Shown: positions 19,882-29,442, counted from the stretch's first letter. The stretch: 64,000 bases of DNA from Paenibacillus guangzhouensis (GCF_009363075.1 NZ_CP045293.1:5295001-5359000); one strand, 5' to 3'. Notes: a model not told the origin generated them from the letters alone. Numbers and translations: made by a program.

Positions 19882-21252
19882 TTATTTATTCTCTTCGTAA
19901 GCAGTCTGATGTTCCTTCGCCACTTCCGCCGCATCCTTCTTCGCTACGAATAGGTTCTGAATACTGGATAAGTGCGCTTGCGCTGTCCCTGGGTTCATCG
20001 TGTTATCGAATGCCAGGTCGCCGCCCTTCACTTCTTTGAACAAGTTCAAGACATCCATGGCCATATCGGAGTAGCCAGCTGCTTTGAAGTCGCCATCCAC
20101 AGTTTGTGCAATGCCCACCGCGCCTTTCGCTGCGAAGGTTTCTTTTGGATAATTGAGCATGAAGTAATTCAAGAAATCTAACGTTTCTTTCAAATGCTTG
20201 CTGTCTTTGGATACGGCGAATGCGCTGCCCGGAGCTAACATGAACTCATCTGGGTTACCTTTGCCGTTTACAGTTGGGAATTTGAATACGCCAACATTGT
20301 TGTCCTTGCCTGCCTCGGATGTCTCAATGCCGCCGGTTGCCCAGCTGCCCATGAAGTACATGGCTGCTTTGCCTGTCTTGAACAAGTTCTCGCCCGCATT
20401 ATAATCGAAGGAGGTAACGCCGTCTTGGAAGGCGCCTGCTTGAATCAGAGACTCAAATGCATCTACAGCTTCCTTGAAGGCAGGATCTTCGAACGTTTTC
20501 TTCCCGTCTACCACGTCCTTCAAGAAGCCCGGTCCACCATTCGTACGGAGCAAGACGTTCATGAATAAGAAGGAACCCGTCCAGGAGTCTTTCTCACCGA
20601 TCGCCATTGGCGTGATGCCTTTTGCTTTGAGCTGCTTCACGACGTCGACCATTTCCTCGAATGTGGTCGGTACTTTCACGCCAGCTTTTTCGAACAGCGA
20701 CTTGTTATAGTAGACGACAGCGATGTTATTACCATCCGGCAACGCGTAAACATTATCGTTGAATGTGTAGTAATCCAAGATGCCTTTCTGGAACGTATCC
20801 TTCAGTCCGTTCTGCTCGATCATCTCATTCAGCGGAGCGAACAGGTCTGCATCAATGAATGGCTGCATTTGCGCTGCAGGGTTGACGATTGTAATATCCG
20901 GCACTTCTTTGGACGCCGCTTGCGTTTTGAGCTTCAGCTTCTGTTGGTCTGTATTGAGCGAATCCAGCTCGATCGTAATGTTCGGGTGATCCTTCTGATA
21001 TTGATCCACAATTTTATGAAGCATTTTGTTTTTCGGATCCGTTGTATCAGGATAAATATTTTGGAAGGTAATCGTGACTTTCTCATTGCTGGTGTTATTG
21101 TTGTTATCTGTTGTCGTTGTCGTATTGGTTGAAGTGTCCGATGGTGTTGACGATGTATCACTCGTACTGCTACTGCCGGAACCACATGCAGCAAGACTTA
21201 ACGCGAGTACCCCAGCCATAACCGCTCCGAGCATTCGAGATCTTTTTGTCAT
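19882..21252 (-). CDS. Sugar-binding lipoprotein of an ABC transporter
   Basis: The 456-residue extracellular receptor starts with a lipoprotein signal: charged MTKRSR, a hydrophobic run, and the lipobox LSLAACGS with Cys near 23. A Ser/Thr/Asn-rich linker (about 25-60) follows. The mature part is family 1 solute-binding (MsmE/MalE-like), with ALPDGNNIAVVYYNKSLFEKAGVK and AMYFMGSWATGG. It is the first gene of the block and has a canonical ribosome binding site (AAGGGGG). The promoter just upstream overlaps a cre site. The sugar is not predictable. Confidence 0.93.
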   Translation of the reverse strand: MTKRSRMLGAVMAGVLALSLAACGSGSSSTSDTSSTPSDTSTNTTTTTDNNNNTSNEKVTITFQNIYPDTTDPKNKMLHKIVDQYQKDHPNITIELDSLNTDQQKLKLKTQAASKEVPDITIVNPAAQMQPFIDADLFAPLNEMIEQNGLKDTFQKGILDYYTFNDNVYALPDGNNIAVVYYNKSLFEKAGVKVPTTFEEMVDVVKQLKAKGITPMAIGEKDSWTGSFLFMNVLLRTNGGPGFLKDVVDGKKTFEDPAFKEAVDAFESLIQAGAFQDGVTSFDYNAGENLFKTGKAAMYFMGSWATGGIETSEAGKDNNVGVFKFPTVNGKGNPDEFMLAPGSAFAVSKDSKHLKETLDFLNYFMLNYPKETFAAKGAVGIAQTVDGDFKAAGYSDMAMDVLNLFKEVKGGDLAFDNTMNPGTAQAHLSSIQNLFVAKKDAAEVAKEHQTAYEENK

Positions 21253-21284
21253 ATCCTTGTATCCCCCTTCAGGTTTATGCCCTC

Positions 21285-21313
21285 ATTATCCAAGATTAAG
21301 CAATCGCTTACAA
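21285..21313 (-). promoter_or_regulatory. Sigma-A promoter of the sugar transporter operon
   Basis: TTGTAA (21308-21313), a 17-base spacer and GATAAT (21285-21290) on the minus strand, about 33 bases upstream of the binding-protein start codon. Confidence 0.7.
21299..21312 (-). promoter_or_regulatory. Catabolite repression site (cre) over the transporter promoter
   Basis: TGTAAGCGATTGCT matches 12 of 14 positions of the CcpA consensus TGWAANCGNTNWCA. It covers the -35 box and spacer of the operon promoter, so CcpA bound there would block RNA polymerase when preferred sugars are present. Confidence 0.65.
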
Positions 21314-21380
21314 TGCAGTTAATTAGGGAGTGATGTTTGTTTTTTTAAGGTCCGTGGAAGGACGATTCTACTTATTATGG

Positions 21381-21409
21381 AAAAAGAAAAAACCCTTGAT
21401 GTACAAGGG
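21381..21409 (-). terminator. Terminator after nadA
   Basis: The palindrome CCCTTGTACATCAAGGG is followed by six T, then CTTTTTC, on the minus strand. It isolates nadA from the transporter operon. Confidence 0.88.
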
Positions 21410-21446
21410 CTCTTGGCATATTCAATAGATATGATGAGAACAAGTG

Positions 21447-22385
21447 CTACTTCACTTCTAACATGCGCTCCAGCGATAAACGCGCTTTGTCTGCTACATG
21501 AGGAGGAACATAGATTTGCGGTTGCATCGTCTCCAAGCATTTCACGAGCTTCTTCAGATTGTTCACTTTCATATTCGGACATACAAGGAATTTCGACGCA
21601 AAATGGAACTGCTTATTCGGGCTATCTAACCGAAGCTGGTATCCGGTGCCGTCCTCTGTACCCACGATAAACTCTTGGCAGTCGGACTTGCGGCAATATT
21701 CTAAAATCGCTGTCGTACTGCCGACGAAATCACCCATCTCCACCACTTCTGGACGGCATTCCGGGTGCACGACGAACTGCGCGTTCGGATATTTCGCTTT
21801 CATCTCAACGACATCTTTCAGTGTAAGCATGTCATGCGTATTGCAATAGCCTTCCCAGATAATCATCTTCTTGTCTGTGAATTGTTGAACATAGTGGCCC
21901 AGGTTTTTGTCCGGAACCCAAATAATCTCCTCAGAATCAACCGATTGAATCACCTTGACTGCATTCGCAGACGTACAACAAATATCCGTCTCTGCTTTGA
22001 TCTCTGCAGATGAATTGATATACGTGACCACGGTTGCATTCGGATGCTCTGCTTTGAGCTTGCGAAGTCCATCGACATTGACCATGTCCGCCATCGGGCA
22101 GCCTGCACGCTCATCCGGGATAATGACTGTCTTATTCGGTGCTAGAATCTTCGCGCTCTCTCCCATGAAATGAACCCCACAGAACACGATCACTTCCGCA
22201 TCGGTCTCTGCCGCTTTCTGCGCGAGCAGGAATGAATCTCCACGGAAATCCGCAACCTCTTGAATTTCATCTCGTTGATAATAGTGCGCAAGAATAATTG
22301 CATTACGTTCCTTCTTCAACTGCATCAGCCGTTCCCGCAGCTCGCGATTCTGTTCCGCCTTATGCTGCAATGCCAAAGCTTCCAC
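21447..22385 (-). CDS. nadA: Quinolinate synthase A (4Fe-4S)
   Basis: Condenses iminoaspartate with dihydroxyacetone phosphate to quinolinate. The 312-residue protein shows the AHYYQRDEIQ segment near 34. Candidate cluster cysteines lie in DICCTSANA, HPECRPEV and LVCPNMKV. The GTG at 22385, eight bases after AAGGGG, is preferred to a GTG three codons earlier that touches the binding site. It has its own promoter and terminator, so it is expressed separately from nadB-nadC although the three enzymes form one pathway. Confidence 0.95.
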   Translation of the reverse strand: MEALALQHKAEQNRELRERLMQLKKERNAIILAHYYQRDEIQEVADFRGDSFLLAQKAAETDAEVIVFCGVHFMGESAKILAPNKTVIIPDERAGCPMADMVNVDGLRKLKAEHPNATVVTYINSSAEIKAETDICCTSANAVKVIQSVDSEEIIWVPDKNLGHYVQQFTDKKMIIWEGYCNTHDMLTLKDVVEMKAKYPNAQFVVHPECRPEVVEMGDFVGSTTAILEYCRKSDCQEFIVGTEDGTGYQLRLDSPNKQFHFASKFLVCPNMKVNNLKKLVKCLETMQPQIYVPPHVADKARLSLERMLEVK

Positions 22386-22455
22386 TAGACCCACCCCTTC
22401 TGTATGTCGTACATCTACGCTTATCGCGTTATGACCCTCAAATCAGTTACCATAT

Positions 22456-22484
22456 AATTTACACACCCTTGCGTTGCATGTCAA
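22456..22484 (-). promoter_or_regulatory. Sigma-A promoter of nadA
   Basis: TTGACA (22479-22484), a 17-base spacer and TAAATT (22456-22461) on the minus strand, about 70 bases before the start codon. Confidence 0.72.
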
Positions 22485-22608
22485 TGCGCCAAAACAGCAA
22501 AAAACACCCACAAAGCGGGGTTTTGGCTGCGAATCGATTCAAATCCTTAGCAGGGGACCACGAGATGATAAAAACCTATTTTCTAGTGCACGTGCTGATG
22601 CGAAAATG

Positions 22609-22640
22609 AAAAAAACCGGAACAATAAAACTATTGTCCGG
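22609..22640 (-). terminator. Terminator after ftsH
   Basis: The stem CCGGACAATAG/CTATTGTTCCGG-type hairpin is followed by TTTTTTT on the minus strand, beginning just after the ftsH stop. The stretch from here to the nadA promoter shows nothing else recognisable. Confidence 0.88.
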
Positions 22641-22653
22641 TTTTTCTGATGAA

Positions 22654-24708
22654 TTACTCTTTTTTATCCGTGTCTTCGTTATCGTTACGCACGTCTGTGC
22701 TTGGGTTTTCTTTGCTTTCATCTTCGACCTTGTCTGAACCAAATTTGTTCGACTGATCGGCATCGGATTGCGATTGGATATTCACTTTTACTGCGTTAGC
22801 AGTATCTGTGGACTCAACCGTCTGACTTGTCTCGATCGATGATGAGTTCTCATCTACCTCAATCGTCGTACCGTCAATGGATCCTGTCTCGATCAATTGC
22901 TTAATTTGTTCAAGCTCAAGCGTCTCTCTCTCGAGCAATGTCTTCGCAATGATATGCACTTCACGAGAATGCTTCTTCAGAAGGTTCTGTGCTTTCTCAT
23001 AACATCCACGAATAATGGATTGCATCTCTTGATCGATCTCGTAAGCGATCGAATCACTGTAATTCTGCTCATGACCGAAATCACGACCTAAGAATACTTG
23101 GCCTTGCGAATTACCGAACTGCATTGGCCCGAGACGATCGCTCATCCCGTACTCCATAATCATGCTGCGAGCAATACCTGTTGCTTGTTTGAAGTCGCTG
23201 TATGCGCCGGTACCAATCTCACCAATGAAGATCTCTTCCGCCACACGACCCCCGAGGAGTCCCGTAATCTTATCGAGAAGCTCTTGCTTCGTTACAAGCA
23301 AGCGGTCTTCCTTCGGAAGCATGATGACGTATCCGCCAGCGCGTCCACGAGGAACAATCGTTACTTTGTGTACAGTATCAGCATGCTCCAAGAAGTAACC
23401 GATGATTGTATGACCTGCTTCGTGGTAAGCCACGATACGTTTTTCGCGGTCACTGATCACGCGGCTGCGCTTCTCGGTACCCACGATAACGCGGTCAATT
23501 GCTTCATCCACTTCTTGCATCGAGATATCTTTACGATTCTTACGGGCTGCGAGCAGCGCCGCTTCATTCAATAAGTTCTCCAGATCTGCACCTGTAAAGC
23601 CCGTTGTACGCTTCGCAATGACATCCATCTTCACGTCTTTGGCAAGCGGCTTATTCTTTGCATGCACTTTCAATACAGCTTCGCGGCCTTTCACATCTGG
23701 ACGGTCAACCGTAATCTGACGGTCAAAACGTCCCGGACGAAGAAGCGCCGGGTCAAGAATATCTGGACGGTTCGTCGCAGCGACGATAATAATTCCTTCA
23801 TTCGCACCAAAGCCGTCCATTTCAACGAGTAATTGGTTGAGCGTCTGTTCGCGCTCGTCATGTCCGCCGCCGAGTCCGGCGCCGCGTTGACGACCTACAG
23901 CATCAATCTCATCGATGAAGATAATACATGGTGCGTTCTTCTTCGCATTCTCGAACAAGTCACGAACACGGGAAGCACCGACCCCGACGAACATCTCAAC
24001 GAAGTCCGAACCGGAGATGCTGAAGAACGGTACGCCTGCTTCACCAGCAACCGCGCGGGCAAGCAATGTTTTACCTGTTCCCGGAGGACCGTTCAGCAAG
24101 ACCCCTTTCGGGATACGAGCACCGACAGCTGCGAATTTACGAGGGTCTTTCAAGAACTCAACAACCTCAACAAGCTCTTGCTTCTCCTCATCGGCACCTG
24201 CCACATCTTCAAACGTAACTTTCTTCTTCTCTTCATTATATAGGCGAGCACGGCTTTTGCCGAAGTTCATAACCTTACCGCCGCCGCCCTGCGCTTGATT
24301 GAACAAGAAGAAGAATAGGACGAACATAATAACGAAAGGAATAATCGATGTCAGGAACGTGAGCCAAATGCTCTCGCCTTCCATCGGTTTAACTTTAAGT
24401 GAGAATCCATTGGACTTACTTGCGTCCATGACTTCTTTATAAGCATTGGGGTCGTCAGGCATGACAGAGTAGAAACTATCCGTCTTGGCACCCTCAGGCA
24501 CTTTAACAAACTTACCTGTCACCAAGTTGGCTCTGCCTTGATATTGGACCGAGATATCCGCTACGTTCTTAGCCTCTAACGCTTCGCGAAGTTGGCTATA
24601 TTGTATTTCTACAGCGGATTCGTTGCGATTGCCTATAAATTGAACAAGACCCACCACGACCAAAAATAGAATCAAATAAAAACCCGAATTACGGATGAAC
24701 CGGTTCAT
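22654..24708 (-). CDS. ftsH: ATP-dependent zinc metalloprotease FtsH
   Basis: Membrane AAA+ protease for quality control. The 684-residue protein has two transmembrane helices (about 6-26 and 105-127) around an extracytoplasmic domain. The AAA module carries Walker A GPPGTGKT, Walker [10 protein letters not shown] and the second region of homology [19 protein letters not shown]. The zinc site is HEAGH. After the protease domain comes a low-complexity acidic tail of about 75 residues rich in Ser, Asp, Glu and Asn. The ATG at 24708 has AGGAGG six bases upstream; a TTG two codons earlier lies next to that site. Confidence 0.98.
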   Translation of the reverse strand: MNRFIRNSGFYLILFLVVVGLVQFIGNRNESAVEIQYSQLREALEAKNVADISVQYQGRANLVTGKFVKVPEGAKTDSFYSVMPDDPNAYKEVMDASKSNGFSLKVKPMEGESIWLTFLTSIIPFVIMFVLFFFLFNQAQGGGGKVMNFGKSRARLYNEEKKKVTFEDVAGADEEKQELVEVVEFLKDPRKFAAVGARIPKGVLLNGPPGTGKTLLARAVAGEAGVPFFSISGSDFVEMFVGVGASRVRDLFENAKKNAPCIIFIDEIDAVGRQRGAGLGGGHDEREQTLNQLLVEMDGFGANEGIIIVAATNRPDILDPALLRPGRFDRQITVDRPDVKGREAVLKVHAKNKPLAKDVKMDVIAKRTTGFTGADLENLLNEAALLAARKNRKDISMQEVDEAIDRVIVGTEKRSRVISDREKRIVAYHEAGHTIIGYFLEHADTVHKVTIVPRGRAGGYVIMLPKEDRLLVTKQELLDKITGLLGGRVAEEIFIGEIGTGAYSDFKQATGIARSMIMEYGMSDRLGPMQFGNSQGQVFLGRDFGHEQNYSDSIAYEIDQEMQSIIRGCYEKAQNLLKKHSREVHIIAKTLLERETLELEQIKQLIETGSIDGTTIEVDENSSSIETSQTVESTDTANAVKVNIQSQSDADQSNKFGSDKVEDESKENPSTDVRNDNEDTDKKE

Positions 24709-24737
24709 CCCCAACCTCCTCTCAAGACACTTTAATT

Positions 24738-24767
24738 ATTTTACCATAGCATGTCTTACCACCACAA
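24738..24767 (-). promoter_or_regulatory. Probable promoter of ftsH
   Basis: TTGTGG (24762-24767), an 18-base spacer and TAAAAT (24738-24743) preceded by an extended TG element, on the minus strand. Confidence 0.45.
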
Positions 24768-24797
24768 TAGAACCGCGGTAAGCATCGATTGCAGCTG

Positions 24798-25337
24798 TTA
24801 GTTCGAGTAGACCTCTGGTTTCAAGATCCCAATGTAGGGGAGGTTACGGTATTTCTCAGCATAATCGAGACCATATCCGACAACAAACGCGTCGGGTAGT
24901 TCAAATCCTTTATAATCCGCTTCGAGGTCGACTGTCCGACGAACCGGTTTATCAAAGAGCGCAACGACACGTGTCGAGTTCGCATTGCGTCGCTCCAGAA
25001 CATCAATCAAATAGCTAAGCGTCAAGCCACTGTCAATAATATCTTCGACAATGATGACGTCGCGACCTTCTACAGGCACATCTAAATCTTTCAAAATTTT
25101 AACAACGCCGGATGATTTCGTCGCTTTGCCATAACTGGATACAGCCATGAAATCAAGCTCAAGCGGAATAGTCATGCTCTTCACAAGATCAGACATAAAA
25201 ATAAATGCACCCTTCAACACACAAATCACGAGTGGATTTCTCCCATCGTAATCGCGGCTTAGTGCTTCCCCTAATTCCTTAATTCTCGTCTGAATTTGCT
25301 CTTCGGTGTACAGTACTTCTTGAATGTCGTTAAACAA
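24798..25337 (-). CDS. hpt: Hypoxanthine phosphoribosyltransferase
   Basis: Purine salvage enzyme joining hypoxanthine or guanine to PRPP. The 179-residue length is typical. The PRPP-binding loop [17 protein letters not shown] is near residues 95-111 and the [15 protein letters not shown] flexible loop is near 67-81. Translation starts at a TTG with AGGAGG eight bases before it. The tilS-hpt-ftsH order matches Bacillus. Confidence 0.97.
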   Translation of the reverse strand: MFNDIQEVLYTEEQIQTRIKELGEALSRDYDGRNPLVICVLKGAFIFMSDLVKSMTIPLELDFMAVSSYGKATKSSGVVKILKDLDVPVEGRDVIIVEDIIDSGLTLSYLIDVLERRNANSTRVVALFDKPVRRTVDLEADYKGFELPDAFVVGYGLDYAEKYRNLPYIGILKPEVYSN

Positions 25338-25404
25338 TGATGGCCCCTCCTAATGTATACTATGAAAGCTTCTTGCCTTCCATTACATTTCAAAGCTGAT
25401 GTTG

Positions 25405-26859
25405 CTACCCTTCCTGCTTGCATAGCTCGATTCGAATAAGCCGCTTCGTCTGCTCCTGAACCGTTGCGTGTGCTGAACGGCGAACGCCTGGAATCCACAG
25501 CAGTTGACCTGTGGCGTCCGTTAATACAGGCCATGTGTCACGAAGCATCGGTGCAATCTTCTCATCAATGAAAATATCTTGTACTTTTTTGGACCCATTT
25601 AATCCAAGGATTCGCATTCGATCACCAGGTTGGCGATTCCGCACGATGAGCGGAAACGGTATGCAGTCCGCATCAAAAAAAGCAATAAAACGATGCTGCG
25701 GCTTCGCTCGATCGGATTCCGAATCGTAGTCGATTTCATCCCAGCTCAACAGCCCTGAATGATCAGCAATCCACTGTTCCCCGTGCCCCCGTTCTATTCG
25801 ATATTCATACGATACAGGTCCTTCAGAATCAAGTCTATGTATAAATTCGATCTGATCGTAGGACCGAACGCACTGGATTCGCTCCGAAATATCGAGCATC
25901 CACGTCGTAGGCAGTGCTTGAAGAATGCCCTGCCTTATCGCTTCAATCTTCTCATAATCGAAGGAATCGGATTCTGTATCCGTTTTTTGTGCAAGATAAC
26001 TTAATATTAGTTTAATAAATCTTCGTTGTAAAGCAACATGTGTGCTCACGAAACCAGCGCGGTCAAGCTGATATCCACCCTTCGTTTGCTTCAGAATCGC
26101 GGTTAATTGGACGGATGCTTCCTGCTCCAAATAATCACTATCGGCACGAAGTAAGTCTGCGGTTCGGTTCAATGCCTTTGCAATCTGCTCATTATATTGC
26201 CCCAAAAATGGCAACACATCCAACCGAATCTGATTCCTTACATATTTGCGGGAGTCATTACTCTCGTCAGTTACATATTGTAAGCCACTTTCTTCACAAA
26301 AGTCCACTAAATCTGTTTTGTATATACGTAGGAATGGGCGAATAAGTTCCACATTTTTTTCAGATCTTGAAATCGCCATGCCCGCAAGTCCCGCTGCACC
26401 TGATCCACGGATAAGACGCATCATCACGGTCTCGGCTTGGTCATCTGCGTGATGTGCAGTAGCAATATGCGTAGCATTATACTTGGCTGCTGTCGCATGC
26501 AAAAAGGCATAGCGCTGCTCTCGCGCTGCCGCCTGACTGTTCATCCCTGTCCGTTCGATATATGCGGGCATCTCTAGATTCGCGACTTCACAAGGAACCC
26601 CGAGATCCGAAGCGATTCGCTTCACAATCTCCGCTTCGGCAACCGACGCTTGCCGGAATCCATGATTCGCATGAGCGACAATCAACCGAAGTCGATGCCG
26701 CTCATGGGTAGCCAGCATATGTAGAACATGCAGCAGCGCAACCGAGTCCGGTCCGCCCGACACAGCGACCACGATTGTGCTGCCAGGAGTCCATAGCTGA
26801 TGCTCCCTCACCGCTTGCTCGACTTGCCCCGCAAGGGCGTATAGCTTCGTCATTCGCAT
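25405..26859 (-). CDS. tilS: tRNA(Ile)-lysidine synthetase
   Basis: Modifies C34 of the AUA-reading tRNA-Ile to lysidine, an essential step. The PP-loop SGGPDS is near residues 34-39 of this 484-residue protein. The ATHIATAHHADDQAETVMMRLIRGSG and RPFLRIYKTD segments typical of TilS follow. The C-terminal substrate-binding domains include QPGDRMRILGLNGSKKVQDIFID. The start is uncertain: the ATG at 26859 lies downstream of GAGAGGGG with rather long spacing, and the frame is open to a TTG overlapping the yabT stop. Confidence 0.93.
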   Translation of the reverse strand: MRMTKLYALAGQVEQAVREHQLWTPGSTIVVAVSGGPDSVALLHVLHMLATHERHRLRLIVAHANHGFRQASVAEAEIVKRIASDLGVPCEVANLEMPAYIERTGMNSQAAAREQRYAFLHATAAKYNATHIATAHHADDQAETVMMRLIRGSGAAGLAGMAISRSEKNVELIRPFLRIYKTDLVDFCEESGLQYVTDESNDSRKYVRNQIRLDVLPFLGQYNEQIAKALNRTADLLRADSDYLEQEASVQLTAILKQTKGGYQLDRAGFVSTHVALQRRFIKLILSYLAQKTDTESDSFDYEKIEAIRQGILQALPTTWMLDISERIQCVRSYDQIEFIHRLDSEGPVSYEYRIERGHGEQWIADHSGLLSWDEIDYDSESDRAKPQHRFIAFFDADCIPFPLIVRNRQPGDRMRILGLNGSKKVQDIFIDEKIAPMLRDTWPVLTDATGQLLWIPGVRRSAHATVQEQTKRLIRIELCKQEG

Positions 26860-26896
26860 CGATTCATACCGCCCCTCTCTATAGAACCTATATCCG

Positions 26897-27865
26897 CTAA
26901 TCAAATTGAAGAATGATGTAAAGCGTCGAGCCTAACAGAATAATCGAGGCGACGAATATTCCCTTTAACCAACCAGGCGTGTTCTTTCGAATCGGCGGAG
27001 ATGAAATTTTGCTTCCACTTCGAATCGCTGCCTGCTTCCATTCGCTGCACGCATCCTTCGAGGATGTGAACTGACCGGTAATGGCCCGCTTGAACCACGA
27101 TTCATAGGGTTTAAGCCGAATATGGGTATGTGCCAGATTCACCAAATCACTTGCACTTCGCACTTGCGGCAGCTGATCCGGTCCTTGCCGACGCAGACGT
27201 GCGCCATCCATAACATGCAGCCATAACACAGCAAAGGCAAAGAGGTCATAACCAGGATCAGCTGTCCGAGACCCCGCATTCCAATATCCCCGGTCATACC
27301 GTTCAGTGAATTGCTTCACGCTTCGCCCAATTCGGCTTACGCCGCCGTAATCGACCAGCTCGACCTGTCCGTACGACGAGACCATAATATTCTCGGGCTT
27401 CAAATCGCCGAAGACATAGCCTGCCTCATGGAGATCCGACAGCTTCTGCAGTAGGCGATATCCGATCAGTCCGAGCCATTCGGGTCCGTTCTTCTCCATA
27501 TATTGCTGCAGCGTAACGCCTTCAACATAGCGCATAACATAGAATTGCACGTCCATCTTCCCGAGCTTGCAATCATCAACATCGAGCAGAAAAGGCCGCG
27601 ATGCTGAACTGCGCATGCGGCGATCTGATTTATTCTGATGTGCATCAAGCGATGTCAGTACATTGATCTCCGATTGAAGGTCCACTGCATCATACCCTAT
27701 CTTCAAAGCAGCCAGCTCTGTCCCGCGCCCTCGCCTCACCAGGTAGACAGCGCCGTTCGCACCTCTGCCGAGCAGACGCTCTATCAAGTACCTGCGATGA
27801 TGCCATTTGCCTTCAATCCACGTACCCGGTGCGAGGCTAGAGCCTGCATTAAACGACGTAGTCAC
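26897..27865 (-). CDS. yabT: Membrane-anchored serine/threonine protein kinase (YabT/PrkD-like)
   Basis: A Hanks-type kinase; the B. subtilis counterpart acts in the forespore and phosphorylates DNA-binding targets such as RecA. In this 322-residue protein the glycine loop LGRGANGAVYLV (about 32-43) and lysine ALKIG (Lys55) are present. The catalytic loop reads FGDLKPENI (153-160), with Gly in place of the usual Arg of HRD, and the metal motif is DYG (172-174) rather than DFG. One transmembrane helix lies at the C-terminus (about 297-317). It begins at a GTG inside the end of yabS. Confidence 0.9.
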   Translation of the reverse strand: MTTSFNAGSSLAPGTWIEGKWHHRRYLIERLLGRGANGAVYLVRRGRGTELAALKIGYDAVDLQSEINVLTSLDAHQNKSDRRMRSSASRPFLLDVDDCKLGKMDVQFYVMRYVEGVTLQQYMEKNGPEWLGLIGYRLLQKLSDLHEAGYVFGDLKPENIMVSSYGQVELVDYGGVSRIGRSVKQFTERYDRGYWNAGSRTADPGYDLFAFAVLWLHVMDGARLRRQGPDQLPQVRSASDLVNLAHTHIRLKPYESWFKRAITGQFTSSKDACSEWKQAAIRSGSKISSPPIRKNTPGWLKGIFVASIILLGSTLYIILQFD

Positions 27866-28592
27866 CTAACATCCCATCCGTTTCTGACTGATTGCGAAAT
27901 CCAAGATCGCTTCCACCCATTCTATCATATTGAATGAATTCGATCACCTTATAGATCGCCGGCCCCGTCGGTGTCGCTCCGCGCATCTGCAATCGTCGGA
28001 ATAATGATCCTATGCCGGACAAATCTTGCGTCCAGTCCAGATCCATAACCGTCTCGTCAGAAGCCCGGCCTGGAAAATGGAATACGGCGATCTCGCTCTT
28101 CCCTTGGCGCGCCTGCAGACTCAGCATGAGATCGCGAATCGCTTCTTCAACCGCCTGCAGCTTCGGCTTCATACTCGCACTAGCATCAATTAGCAGCGCC
28201 ACCTGCAGTTCACTTGTCTCGGTCAACTCATCCATGACCTGCACAACCTCAGACCGCTGTTGCGGTGGTAAATCTTCAATATGGGTCGCATCCGTGTGCA
28301 GAATTTGCCGCAGCTCACGCTCGACTACCTGGTGAATCGTCTGCACGACAGTCTTCCTCGTCATCATCTGGATGGTCTGAGACAACTGATGGGGCTGAAC
28401 GATCCGGTCCATCCCGCCGCCTGCTTTGGCAATCTGGGCAATCTCTGCCGCGCCAAGCTCTCCAATGGCACCTTGATCGACAACACCCACGACATTCACC
28501 GTAATTCCTTCTTCACGTGCATGCGCCGCAGCCACAATCGGGCTTACACCGACATTTGAACAACCGTCTGTAATCAATAGAATTTGTTTCAC
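27849..28592 (-). CDS. yabS: von Willebrand factor A domain protein (YabS-like)
   Basis: A 247-residue cytoplasmic protein. The C-terminal half carries a VWA fold with a complete metal site DASASM (about residue 133). The N-terminus (QILLITDGCSNVGVSP) looks like the end strand of a second such fold. It precedes the kinase gene with a 17-base overlap, as in Bacillus where the pair is sporulation-associated. A role as partner or substrate platform of the kinase is inference. Confidence 0.85.
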   Translation of the reverse strand: MKQILLITDGCSNVGVSPIVAAAHAREEGITVNVVGVVDQGAIGELGAAEIAQIAKAGGGMDRIVQPHQLSQTIQMMTRKTVVQTIHQVVERELRQILHTDATHIEDLPPQQRSEVVQVMDELTETSELQVALLIDASASMKPKLQAVEEAIRDLMLSLQARQGKSEIAVFHFPGRASDETVMDLDWTQDLSGIGSLFRRLQMRGATPTGPAIYKVIEFIQYDRMGGSDLGFRNQSETDGMLGDYVV

Positions 28593-28670
28593 TATGAACC
28601 CTCCCTAAAGAATAAGATGAATACGATTCTCTATTCTATCCTTTCCATTTTTGAGAGAGTTTAATCCGTA

Positions 28671-29339
28671 TCAGCCCTTGAATCGTGCTAGAATGGCCCA
28701 GCGCCGCTGCTTCCGCTTATTATACTTCGGCAAGGAACGATAGATTTCCAAAGTCTCACGATAGGCACTTCGCGCATCCTCCGCGCGGCCCAGCTGCTCG
28801 TAGAGCTGCCCTAACCGATAGTAGGCTTCACAAGAGGAAGAATTCACCTGACGAAATTGTTCCAGCATCGCAATGGCCTTCTCTGGCTGCGTCGTACGGT
28901 ATGCCTCGGCAAGATGCAAGTAAGGATCCCCATATCCGACACGAGGATTCAATGCGAGAGCTCGGTGCATATGCGTCTCTCCCGCTTCCATTCGCCCTAG
29001 CTTCAAGTGACATACGCCGACTTCAAAATGATAATCTGCCGACTCCTCCATTGCGCGTTCGATTTGCTCGAGATGACTGTATGCTTCCTGGTATTTCTTC
29101 TGTGCCATGTATAATCTAGCGAGCTCAAAACGCGATGTCGAAGCATGCGGATTCGCCCGCAGCTCATCCTTCAACCTCGCCATGCGGCGATTCCGGCTGA
29201 ACGGCTTGAACAAGCTTGGTGTAAGTCCGACATAACGCCGATCGAGCACATAGAGGATCACAAGGAGAAGTATAATGGCGATAATCGGATTCCGTGTAAT
29301 ATAGAGTAAGAACGAGAACAAGAAAAATTTCGATAACAA
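28671..29339 (-). CDS. Membrane-anchored tetratricopeptide-repeat protein
   Basis: I do not recognise a named family. The 222-residue protein has one N-terminal transmembrane segment (about 8-30), a basic linker (RNRRMARLK) and about four TPR units (about 60-215) with alternating small and aromatic residues, for example AYYRLGQLYEQLGRAEDARSAY. It resembles a scaffold facing the cytoplasm. It starts at a TTG with GGGGGG eight bases upstream; that binding site lies in one arm of an inverted repeat. B. subtilis has tRNA genes and no such protein between spoIIE and yabS. Confidence 0.75.
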   Translation of the reverse strand: MLSKFFLFSFLLYITRNPIIAIILLLVILYVLDRRYVGLTPSLFKPFSRNRRMARLKDELRANPHASTSRFELARLYMAQKKYQEAYSHLEQIERAMEESADYHFEVGVCHLKLGRMEAGETHMHRALALNPRVGYGDPYLHLAEAYRTTQPEKAIAMLEQFRQVNSSSCEAYYRLGQLYEQLGRAEDARSAYRETLEIYRSLPKYNKRKQRRWAILARFKG

Positions 29340-29343
29340 GCAA

Positions 29344-29410
29344 AAAGCCCCCCTCTTATTTTCAAAATAACGGCATTCTGCTCATTATTTTACCATATAA
29401 GGGAGGCTTT
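29344..29410 (-). terminator. Inverted repeat after spoIIE that overlaps the TPR gene's ribosome binding site
   Basis: AAAGCCTCCCTTA pairs imperfectly with TAAGAGGGGGGCTTT, followed by a short T-run, so it could end spoIIE transcription. The distal arm contains the AGAGGGGGG binding site of the TPR gene, so read-through RNA would mask that site. Confidence 0.45.
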
Positions 29411-29442
29411 GTTTTATTGTCTTCTTCTCACTTCGTTTTTCT

